Source: Bacteroidales bacterium UBA932 | Lineage (GTDB): Bacteria; Bacteroidota; Bacteroidia; Bacteroidales; UBA932 | Length of the DNA: 7,155 bases | Assembly (NCBI GenBank): GCA_002293585.1 | Contig: DBDM01000208.1 | Coordinates: 859 to 8,013, forward strand | Reading direction: 5' to 3' | Shown: one piece after another, positions 1-6,671 of the stretch | Layout: the number at the start of each line of letters is the position of its first letter | How positions within the stretch are numbered: position 1 is the stretch's first letter | Program-made: the position numbers and the translations under genes | The notes under the pieces: model-generated | The model's input: the letters and a program-made list of their open reading frames with translations, nothing else | What the model was told of the DNA's origin: nothing | Databases searched by the model: none

Positions 1-147
1 AACAGACCCGCTGCTGTAAGCTCTGCCAAAATCTTTGAACAATACTCAATACCACTGTTCGGTAACGAATGGGAAGGACGTTCGAAGATAGAGTAAGTCA
101 GAAAACCTGCCAAAACAGATGTTATAAAGCTTTCGTGGACTAAGGCT
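1..147 (+). promoter_or_regulatory. Cobalamin riboswitch, 3' part (5' end outside window)
   Basis: This is the downstream portion of an AdoCbl/cobamide-sensing aptamer. In order, the sequence shows a CAGACCCGCTGCTGTAA block (3-19) matching the conserved core segment that usually reads like CCCGCAACTGTAA, the segment CCACTG (52-57), a small stem TTCG/CGAA capped by a GTAA loop (58-69), GGGAAGG (71-77), and a near-perfect B12 box AGTCAGAAAACCTGCC (96-111). A 6-bp hairpin at 128-147 with loop CGTGGACT sits where the P13/L13 kissing hairpin of this class normally lies; that assignment is inferred. The 5' strand of P1 and the first conserved helices precede base 1, so the element is cut by the window edge. 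Family knowledge says ligand binding lowers expression of the downstream gene, here a TonB-dependent receptor, which fits B12 transport. The class is very likely; the exact 3' boundary is uncertain. Confidence 0.92.
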
Positions 148-167
148 AAAAATAAACGCATTTTAGC
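145..167 (+). promoter_or_regulatory. AT-rich hairpin after the riboswitch, possible expression platform
   Basis: GCTAAAA (145-151) is perfectly complementary to TTTTAGC (161-167) across a 9-nt loop. The 5' arm shares bases 145-147 with the 3' arm of the preceding hairpin (128-147), so the two cannot both form completely. That arrangement is what a switching platform would look like, but the stem is weak (five of seven pairs are A-U) and no run of U follows, so it is not a convincing intrinsic terminator. The remaining leader, 168-242, shows nothing else that I can name. The function is inferred only. Confidence 0.3.
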
Positions 168-242
168 AACTTGTTTGTATTTGCTTCTGCTCGATGTCGT
201 TTGCTCAATGTGCTTTGAAAAATCTTAGTTCATGATGTTTAA

Positions 243-2408
243 ATGGTTAAACATTATTTGAGCATGAGATTTTTATTTATTTTTATCACATTAGCCAGCC
301 TGCTCCCAACAGGTTTATACGGACAAGAGAAAGTACCGGAAGAAAAAGAAGTAAAACTCGAAGAAGCCACCGTTTACGGCAAGAGCCGGGTGCAACAGGT
401 ACGGGAAAGTTCATTTGCCGTCAATGCCTTGCAAATCGGAGGAGCGATACAAAATACCTCAGCCAACCTCAACAATATAATAGGCCGCAGCGCCAGCGTA
501 CGCATCCGCGAAGAAGGCGGGGCCGGTTCCGATTTCGATCTGTCCATTAACGGACTGTCGGGAAATTCAGTCCGTTATTTTATCGACGGGGTGCCCTTAT
601 CATCTCTGGGGTCGGGCGTTTCGTTAGCCAATATCCCAACGAACATTATCGAGCGGGTAGAGATATACAAAGGCGTTGTTCCTGCTCATTTGGGCGCCGA
701 TGCGCTGGGTGGAGCCATCAACATTATTACCAAAAAAAATCAACGTAATTATCTGGACGTTTCTTACGGCGCCGGTTCGTTTCATACACACAAAGCAGAC
801 TTCAACGCTCAATTTATAGCGCCTAAAACAAGGTTGATCATCCGGCCGGTTATCGGTGTCAATTATGCTAAAAATGATTATACGATGAAAGGCGTTGAGG
901 TGTGGGATGAAGCGAGCCGCAAATATATTCCGGTCAACCGCCAACGTTTTCATGATGATTACTTCTCGCTGTTCGGACAAATTGAAGTTGGTTTTGCTAA
1001 TAAGTCCTGGGCCGATGCGTTCTTCGTTTCCGCTTCTTATGCGGAGATTAACAAAGAGCTGCAAACCGGCTCCATACAAAGTAAAGTATACGGCATGGCA
1101 GAGAGAGAATCGGATGCATGGAATATCTCCGTCCGTTATCAAAAACGGGATTTCATCATCAAAAAACTACAACTGAACGCCTCCCTCTCACACGCCTGGG
1201 ACCATTCTTTGACCGTAGATACGGCCTACCGCAAATACGACTGGAACGGTAATTATATTGAAAGCTCACGCAGCGAAATAACAGGACGGGCGCGTTCCAT
1301 GCGTCACTATAAACGTCCGGCAACGATTGTCCGCACCAACTTCGACTACCGGTTGAATGAAGCCCACAGTTTGAATGTAAACTACCTGCTGAACCGTATG
1401 AGCAACGACCGCTATGACGATGTGGATGCTGACTTCGAACCCTCAACCGACGTCCTGATGAAACATATCGTGGGACTCAGCTACAACCAGTCTGTGCTAA
1501 AAGGAAGAATGAATAATACTTTTTTTGTAAAGGAATATATCAACTACATGAACATCCGGCAAAGCGACTTATCCAGTATAACAGGTTCCAAAAATGTAAC
1601 CGGTTCAACCACTCAGGACTTCATAGGCTATGGCGCCGGTTCCCGTTTTACTATCGCTGAGCACCTGTCTATAAAAGCCTCTTACGAACATAGCGTGCGT
1701 CTTCCCCTCACGCGTGAACTCTTAGGGAACGGCACTACGGTGTATGCCAACGTAGCGTTGAAGCCTGAAAGCAGCAATAATATCAACCTGGGGGTCTTCG
1801 GCTCCTGGGATTTCGCATCCGGCCACACACTCTACTACGAAGCCAACGGTTTCCTGCGCTATGCCGACAACTATATTCAGGCCAGGGTATCGGAAAAGGA
1901 AGGCACGCTGCAATATGAAAATATTCCGGGCGTACACATCAAAGGCGTAGAAGGAGAAGTGCGTTATAACTGGCAAAACAAACTGCAACTACTGGCTAAC
2001 ATCAGTTATCAGGATGCCCGCGACCAAAATAAATATAAAACCGACGGGAAACCTTCGGCGACGTACAACAACCGGGTTCCCAACCAGCCCTGGCTATTCG
2101 GCAATGCAGAGGCGAACTACACCTGGCACGATGTAGCGCTGCCCGAAAGCAAACTACGCATAGGCGGCACTTTCCAATGGGTGTATTGGTACTTCCTGAC
2201 CTGGGAAGCCTACGGCGCACGCGAAAGCAAGGCACGCATTCCGGAGCAGCGCATCTGCAATGCCGACCTTACTTATTCCTGGAACCGGGAACGGTACAAC
2301 ATTGCATTGGAATGCGCCAACATCTTTGATGAAACGGCTTATGACAACTACAAATTGCAAAAGCCCGGCCGCTCTTTTTTCGTCAAATTCAGATTATTCA
2401 TTAATTAA
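243..2408 (+). CDS. btuB: TonB-dependent outer-membrane receptor, BtuB-like (cobamide uptake)
   Basis: This gene encodes a 721-residue outer-membrane barrel that would import cobamides or corrinoid precursors using TonB-ExbBD energy. Residues 9-27 form a hydrophobic signal peptide ending near GLYG|QEK. A TonB-box-like segment (LEEATVYG, 39-46) follows, then a plug domain (about 50-165) with FIDGVPL (113-119), RVEIYKG (138-144) and LGGAINIITK (155-164). The rest is rich in alternating aromatic beta strands and ends in FVKFRLFIN, a typical last strand. There is no N-terminal carboxypeptidase-like extension, so it is not a SusC type. An in-frame TAA (240-242) abuts the ATG at 243; the second ATG at 264 gives a cleaner signal peptide and may be the true start. 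The B12 specificity comes from the upstream riboswitch; barrel sequence alone would not settle it against heme or siderophore receptors. It is probably co-transcribed with the lipoprotein gene 18 bp downstream. Confidence 0.88.
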   Translation: MVKHYLSMRFLFIFITLASLLPTGLYGQEKVPEEKEVKLEEATVYGKSRVQQVRESSFAVNALQIGGAIQNTSANLNNIIGRSASVRIREEGGAGSDFDLSINGLSGNSVRYFIDGVPLSSLGSGVSLANIPTNIIERVEIYKGVVPAHLGADALGGAINIITKKNQRNYLDVSYGAGSFHTHKADFNAQFIAPKTRLIIRPVIGVNYAKNDYTMKGVEVWDEASRKYIPVNRQRFHDDYFSLFGQIEVGFANKSWADAFFVSASYAEINKELQTGSIQSKVYGMAERESDAWNISVRYQKRDFIIKKLQLNASLSHAWDHSLTVDTAYRKYDWNGNYIESSRSEITGRARSMRHYKRPATIVRTNFDYRLNEAHSLNVNYLLNRMSNDRYDDVDADFEPSTDVLMKHIVGLSYNQSVLKGRMNNTFFVKEYINYMNIRQSDLSSITGSKNVTGSTTQDFIGYGAGSRFTIAEHLSIKASYEHSVRLPLTRELLGNGTTVYANVALKPESSNNINLGVFGSWDFASGHTLYYEANGFLRYADNYIQARVSEKEGTLQYENIPGVHIKGVEGEVRYNWQNKLQLLANISYQDARDQNKYKTDGKPSATYNNRVPNQPWLFGNAEANYTWHDVALPESKLRIGGTFQWVYWYFLTWEAYGARESKARIPEQRICNADLTYSWNRERYNIALECANIFDETAYDNYKLQKPGRSFFVKFRLFIN

Positions 2409-2426
2409 TTAATAATTTATATCAAA

Positions 2427-3704
2427 ATGAAAAAAATCAAATTTCTATTCGGTATGTTCACGGTCATTACAACGACCTTGTTTTTCAATGCCTGTTCCAA
2501 GGATAACGGCCCCGACCCTGATCCGAACCCGACAGTAGCGGATTATCATTTCGACATCTTTATGACCGTAGGTAAACACGGCGGGATGAATCAGGGCGAC
2601 GGCACCATCGTGAAGAGCGTTGACACGCTTACGGCCGGAACGACAATGATTGATATCCAAAATGACGGCGTTGAGTTCAGGAGCGGAAGCAATGTGTACT
2701 CTATGGAAACCATTGTTCAGGGAAAGTACTACTACCAGGTGCCCGGCTCGGAAGATCGTTTTACCAAATTGCAGGTCGTGGGCAATTCCATTAACGTGAT
2801 CCAGGAACAGCCATTCGTGCAGAACACCTACAAAGTGCGCAGCTACACGCATGCCTGGTTGGACGAAAAGACCCTGGTCATCATGGCCGCCAACGGAGCT
2901 GCGAACCAAATTATCTGGACAAAGTTGAATGCGGACAACATGAGCATTCTCGCAGAAGGCACATTGAACCTGCCCCTGCCCGAAGGAGCGACTGTATTCA
3001 ACGCTTCCGGTATCCTGACCTATAACAAAGAAGCCGGCAAATTGTATTACTTCTATTTCGGCAAAAACAAATCAGGCCGGGGCGGCGTGGCAACCTCTAA
3101 GTTCTTAGTCGCAGTGATCAATCCTTCCACCATGGCTGTAGAGAGCAAAAAAGTGAACACCCTTGCCGGCGAAATGGCCGGAAGCGCTTATGGAGAATTG
3201 ATGCAGAATTGTGTGATGTATGACGAAAACGGACATCTCTACCTGTCAACATTTTCAGATGCTAATAGTATGGAAGAAGGTCACTTACTGCGTATCCGGA
3301 AAGGGGAAACCGACTTTGAGGCCAACTACGAAGGATATCCCGGCGCCGACGGCAAGCTGCTCACCGTTCAATACCTGGGAGGCGGAAAAGCCCTTGTGTA
3401 TGCGCGCAACGATGCTTCCGGAACGGCTATTGACAGCTACAGCCACTACTATTCAATCATCAACCTCAACACCGGAGCCAGAGAGCGCTTAAAATATAAC
3501 GGACAAGAGATCGCTTATAGCGGCGGACGTTTTGCACAACGTACGGTTGTTATCGACGGGAAAGCCTATATCGGCGTAAATACGGCTGATAGCAACCCTT
3601 GTATCTATATATACGATATAGCATCAGGCAGCGTAAAGAAAGGCGCGGAGATTGCCGAAGGCTATTATTTCGACATGCTTAGAGTAGTAAAAAACAATGA
3701 ATAA
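2427..3704 (+). CDS. DUF4374-like surface lipoprotein, candidate cobamide-binding partner of the receptor
   Basis: This is a 425-residue lipoprotein. Residues 1-22 are a lipoprotein signal peptide with lipobox FNAC, so Cys23 would be acylated. The next residues, SKDNGPDPDPNP, are charged and proline-rich, resembling the Bacteroidetes signal that sends lipoproteins to the cell surface, followed by a short tether. The mature part (about 40-420) is a series of beta-rich segments with recurring Y/F-x-Y patterns such as KLYYFYFGK, HLYLSTF, KAYIGV and CIYIYDI, consistent with a beta propeller. The C-terminal stretch around CIYIYDIASGSVKKG resembles DUF4374 proteins, as I recall the family; no search was run. 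Bacteroides B12 receptors often pair with the lipoprotein BtuG, and a DUF4374-type protein (XusB, from memory) serves a siderophore receptor, so a ligand-capture lid role is a reasonable inference. It lies 18 bp after the receptor gene, in the same riboswitch-led unit. Direct B12 binding is unproven. Confidence 0.85.
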   Translation: MKKIKFLFGMFTVITTTLFFNACSKDNGPDPDPNPTVADYHFDIFMTVGKHGGMNQGDGTIVKSVDTLTAGTTMIDIQNDGVEFRSGSNVYSMETIVQGKYYYQVPGSEDRFTKLQVVGNSINVIQEQPFVQNTYKVRSYTHAWLDEKTLVIMAANGAANQIIWTKLNADNMSILAEGTLNLPLPEGATVFNASGILTYNKEAGKLYYFYFGKNKSGRGGVATSKFLVAVINPSTMAVESKKVNTLAGEMAGSAYGELMQNCVMYDENGHLYLSTFSDANSMEEGHLLRIRKGETDFEANYEGYPGADGKLLTVQYLGGGKALVYARNDASGTAIDSYSHYYSIINLNTGARERLKYNGQEIAYSGGRFAQRTVVIDGKAYIGVNTADSNPCIYIYDIASGSVKKGAEIAEGYYFDMLRVVKNNE

Positions 3705-3725
3705 CTAAGGATATTTTTTGCTGTT

Positions 3726-3757
3726 CTTGGTTCGGACAAATAATTATTGTATATTTG
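3726..3757 (+). promoter_or_regulatory. Bacteroidetes-type promoter for the biosynthesis genes
   Basis: TATATTTG (3750-3757) is an exact match to the Bacteroidetes -7 consensus TAnnTTTG. CTTG (3726-3729), 20 bp upstream, is a three-of-four match to the -33 TTTG element. Transcription would start near 3763, leaving a leader of roughly a dozen bases before the ATG at 3776. No B12 box or other riboswitch feature lies between the lipoprotein stop and this promoter, so transcripts starting here would escape the riboswitch at the start of the window. Confidence 0.6.
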
Positions 3758-3759
3758 TC
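3735..3759. repeat. Inverted repeat overlapping the -7 element, operator-like
   Basis: GACAAATA (3735-3742) and TATTTGTC (3752-3759) form a perfect 8+8 bp dyad around a 9-bp centre. The right arm covers most of the -7 element, so a dimeric protein bound here would block the promoter. In a read-through RNA the same bases could form a weak hairpin, but no U run follows, which argues against a terminator. AT-rich DNA gives such dyads by chance fairly often, so this is a candidate only. Confidence 0.35.
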
Positions 3760-3775
3760 TTCACTGAATATTTAT

Positions 3776-5185
3776 ATGAACAAAGGAAAAATAATTGTTG
3801 CGGGCATCGGCCCCGGCTCGAAAGAAGATATTACTCCGGCAGTTTTACAAGCTGTCGGAGTTTCCGATGTTATCATCGGCTATAAATATTACTTTCAATT
3901 CATAGCCGGTATTGTCAAATCCGGAACGCTATGTATAGACACAGGCATGAAAAAAGAGCGCGAACGCGCCGAAGAAGCATTCCGTTATGCCGAAGAAGGC
4001 AAAACCGTATGTGTAATCAGCTCGGGCGACGCGGGTATCTATGGAATGGCGCCTTTGGTCTATGAAATGAAGAAAGAGAAGAACAGCGCCGTCGAGGTGG
4101 AAGTTCTACCTGGCATCAGCGCCTTTCAGAAAGCGGCGGCGCTCTTAGGGGCGCCCATCGGGCACGACTTTTGCCTCATCTCCTTATCCGACCTGATGAC
4201 CCCCTGGGATAAAATAGAAAAACGCATTAAGGCCGCTGCCTCCGCCGACTTCGTTACGGCTATTTACAATCCGAAAAGTAACGGCAGGTATTGGCAATTA
4301 TATCGTTTAATTGAATTATTCCTGAAAGAACGTTCCCCCGGAACGCCGGTAGGATATGTCCGGCAGGCCGGGCGCGAAGAACAGGAAGTAAAAGTCACGA
4401 CCTTAGGAGCATTCGATCCCGAAGCTATAGATATGTTTACGATCGTCATTATCGGCAATTCCCAGTCGTATACATTCAATCATAATGAAATAATAACGCC
4501 TCGCGGATATTACGGAAACACAGCGAAAGAAGACACCGGCATCGGACAGGATATTATGATCCGCAGTTTTCGCACCATAGCACGTGAATTGAAGCATAAG
4601 GACATCCCCATGGGTAAGAAATGGGCCTTGCTCCATGCCATACACACCACCGCCGATTTCGATATGGAAGACCTGCTTTATACGGATGAAAATGCGGTAG
4701 AAAAACTCTACAATGAATTGAGCAAAGGGAAAGTCCGTACCATCATCACCGACGTTACAATGGCGGCTTCGGGCATCCGCAAAGGGGCTTTAGAACGGTT
4801 GGGCATAGAAGTGAAATGCTACTTGCACGATGAACGCGTCGCCGATTTGGCAAAAACAAAAGGCATAACACGCACGCAAGCCGGCATACGTTTGGCTGTA
4901 GAAGAACATCCCAATGCCCTGTATACTTTCGGCAATGCACCTACCGCACTGATGGAACTTTGCGAATTAATAAGAAAAGGAACGGCTTGCCCTGTGGGCA
5001 TCGTAGCTGCACCTGTTGGCTTTGTCAATGTGTGTGAATCCAAACATCAGGTTAAACCTTTCAAAGACATTACCAAATTAATTATTGAAGGAAGAAAGGG
5101 AGGCAGCAATTTGGCGGCCACCTTAGTCAACGCCATACTTACATTCGATGATGCCGAACAGTTAAAACCGGGAAGAGATGTCTGA
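3776..5185 (+). CDS. cbiH-cbiC: Fused precorrin-3B C17-methyltransferase / precorrin-8 methylmutase (CbiH-CbiC, also CobJ-CobH)
   Basis: This 469-residue bifunctional enzyme acts in corrin-ring synthesis. Residues 1-245 are an SAM-dependent tetrapyrrole methylase of the CobJ/CbiH type, which methylates C17 and drives ring contraction: VAGIGPG (8-14), SSGDAGIYGM (82-91), LPGISAFQKAAALLG (111-125), YNPKSNGR (164-171), GYVRQAGR (193-200), IVIIGNS (223-229). Residues about 258-469 are CobH/CbiC, which moves the C11 methyl group to C12: AIHTTADFD (288-296) with His290 as the likely catalytic histidine, TDVTMAASGI (325-334), GNAPTAL (386-392), PVGFVNVCESK (413-423) and GRKGGSNLAATLVNA (439-453). 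Both halves are full length with almost no linker. An upstream TTG at 3755 would add seven residues but lies inside the promoter, so ATG 3776 is chosen. The end overlaps cobQ by 8 nt. The cobalt-early (cbi) route is assumed for this group; no pathway marker in the window proves it. Confidence 0.93.
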   Translation: MNKGKIIVAGIGPGSKEDITPAVLQAVGVSDVIIGYKYYFQFIAGIVKSGTLCIDTGMKKERERAEEAFRYAEEGKTVCVISSGDAGIYGMAPLVYEMKKEKNSAVEVEVLPGISAFQKAAALLGAPIGHDFCLISLSDLMTPWDKIEKRIKAAASADFVTAIYNPKSNGRYWQLYRLIELFLKERSPGTPVGYVRQAGREEQEVKVTTLGAFDPEAIDMFTIVIIGNSQSYTFNHNEIITPRGYYGNTAKEDTGIGQDIMIRSFRTIARELKHKDIPMGKKWALLHAIHTTADFDMEDLLYTDENAVEKLYNELSKGKVRTIITDVTMAASGIRKGALERLGIEVKCYLHDERVADLAKTKGITRTQAGIRLAVEEHPNALYTFGNAPTALMELCELIRKGTACPVGIVAAPVGFVNVCESKHQVKPFKDITKLIIEGRKGGSNLAATLVNAILTFDDAEQLKPGRDV

Positions 5186-6671
5186 AAAAAAGAAGCTACA
5201 CCCCGTCATGTTTGCCGGCACCGGAAGTGATGTCGGCAAAAGCGTTATAGCAGCAGCCTTTTGCCGTATCTTCCTGCAAGACGGTTATCACCCTGCACCC
5301 TTCAAGGCGCAGAACATGTCGCTCAACTCCTACGCCACTCCAGGCGGATTGGAAATCGGGCGGGCGCAAGCCGTGCAGGCCGAAGCCGCAGGTATCCCCT
5401 GCGAAACGGACATGAACCCTTTATTGCTGAAACCATCAGGCGAGAAAATCTGTCAGGTAGTATTAAACGGCCAACCCACAGGCAACCAAAGCGCTTATGA
5501 ATATTTCCGGAAAGAAGGACGGGAAGAACTTCGCAAAGAAGTAAACAAGGCCTTCGACCGCCTGCAGCAACGCTTCAACCCCATTGTAATGGAAGGAGCA
5601 GGCAGCATATCGGAAATCAATTTGAGAGATGTCGACCTGGTCAACATGCCAATGGCCATGCACGCTAAAGCCAACGTCATCCTTGTGGCCGATATCGACC
5701 GCGGGGGTGTTTTCGCCTCAGTATACGGTTCGGTAATGCTCCTGACCGAAGCAGAGCGAAAGTATATAAAAGGCATCCTCATCAATAAATTCAGGGGTGA
5801 TGTCCGGCTTTTTGAACCGGGCGTAAAAAAACTGGAAGAACTTTGCGGCATTCCTGTCCTCGGCGTAATTCCCTACTATAAGGATATACACATCGAAGAA
5901 GAAGACTCCGTTGCATTACAAACTAAAAATATGCAAGCGACACACGGCAAGGTGAATATTGCCGTAGTATTGCTTCGCCACGTGTCCAACTTTACTGACT
6001 TTAACTTGTTGGAGCGTGACCCGCGTGTACATCTGTACTACACGAACAATACCGAAGAAATAGAAAAAGCCGACATCGTGCTGATACCGGGAAGTAAAAG
6101 CACCCTGTCCGACTTATATGAACTGCGCAAGAACGGAGTCGCCCAAAGCATTGTAAAAGCCCATAAAGCAGGGGCAACCGTGATCGGCATTTGCGGCGGC
6201 TACCAGATCATGGGACAGGAAGTGTGCGACCCCACCCATATTGAAAGTAATATAGCGCGATTACCCGGACTGGGCTTGCTCCCCGTATCTACTCAAATCG
6301 AGGGAGAGAAACGAACCAAACAGGTAACATTCAAATTTCTGGATTTTGATGAAGCGTGTGAAGGGTATGAAATACACATGGGAACAACGGTTCCTGTGAA
6401 AGGCGCCGTGCCTTCTGCGCTCAACACATTGGAAGATAAAACTACAGACGGTTACTATATTCATTCCAAATGCTTCGGTTCGTACATACACGGCATATTA
6501 GACAATCAGGTAGTGATAGATTATATCCTTGCCCCTTACGCCGGCAAATTATCGGATAAGCCTTTCGACTACAAAGCCTTCAAAGAAGAACAATACGACA
6601 AGCTGGCGAACCACATCCGCAATCATGTAAATATGGATTCAGTATACAAAATAATGGGCGCTTATGATTAA
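5178..6671 (+). CDS. cobQ: Cobyric acid synthase, glutamine-hydrolysing (CobQ/CbiP)
   Basis: This 497-residue cytoplasmic enzyme amidates side chains b, d, e and g of adenosylcobyrinic acid a,c-diamide, using ATP and glutamine. The N-terminal part is a dethiobiotin-synthetase-like ATPase: a deviant Walker A GTGSDVGKS (14-22), then KAQNMSLNSY (43-52), GRAQAVQAEA (61-70), NPLLLKPSG (80-88), VMEGAGS (137-143) and ADIDRGGVFAS (171-181). The C-terminal part is a class I glutamine amidotransferase of the triad type: IPGSKST (303-309), nucleophile Cys339 in GICGGYQIMG, GYEIHMG (396-402) and His438 in SYIHGI. The length is normal for the family and nothing key is missing. Its ATG lies in the last codons of the preceding gene (8-nt overlap, ATGTCTGA), and its own stop overlaps the next gene by 8 nt, so translation is probably coupled. 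A GGAAGAG purine run directly abuts the ATG, too close for a normal Shine-Dalgarno site. Confidence 0.97.
   Translation: MSEKKKLHPVMFAGTGSDVGKSVIAAAFCRIFLQDGYHPAPFKAQNMSLNSYATPGGLEIGRAQAVQAEAAGIPCETDMNPLLLKPSGEKICQVVLNGQPTGNQSAYEYFRKEGREELRKEVNKAFDRLQQRFNPIVMEGAGSISEINLRDVDLVNMPMAMHAKANVILVADIDRGGVFASVYGSVMLLTEAERKYIKGILINKFRGDVRLFEPGVKKLEELCGIPVLGVIPYYKDIHIEEEDSVALQTKNMQATHGKVNIAVVLLRHVSNFTDFNLLERDPRVHLYYTNNTEEIEKADIVLIPGSKSTLSDLYELRKNGVAQSIVKAHKAGATVIGICGGYQIMGQEVCDPTHIESNIARLPGLGLLPVSTQIEGEKRTKQVTFKFLDFDEACEGYEIHMGTTVPVKGAVPSALNTLEDKTTDGYYIHSKCFGSYIHGILDNQVVIDYILAPYAGKLSDKPFDYKAFKEEQYDKLANHIRNHVNMDSVYKIMGAYD

Noticed and set aside
170..187. Promoter in the receptor leader around TTTGTATTTGC
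   Set aside because: It lacks the TAnnTTTG spacing (TA is followed directly by TTTG), no -33 element sits at a suitable distance, and a start here would bypass the riboswitch.
624..1142. Open frame of 172 codons on the - strand inside the receptor gene
   Set aside because: It is fully antisense to a well-supported gene, and its translation shows no recognisable domain, signal or family pattern.
2401..2426. TTAATTAATTAA palindrome between the receptor and lipoprotein genes
   Set aside because: It is a simple AT-rich repeat that includes the stop codon. It is likely just low-complexity leader typical of Bacteroidetes translation starts.
2445..2909. Open frame of 154 codons on the - strand inside the lipoprotein gene
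   Set aside because: It is antisense to a clear lipoprotein gene, with no domain-like features and no promoter or start context.
3705..3760. Intrinsic terminator between the lipoprotein and the CbiH-CbiC gene
   Set aside because: The TTTTTT at 3714-3719 has no stable GC stem before it, and the inverted repeat at 3735-3759 is not followed by a T run.
3755..3775. TTG codon at 3755 as the start of the CbiH-CbiC gene
   Set aside because: The TTG is part of the TATATTTG promoter element, and the added seven residues do not resemble the family. ATG 3776 leads straight into the conserved KIIVAGIGPG strand.
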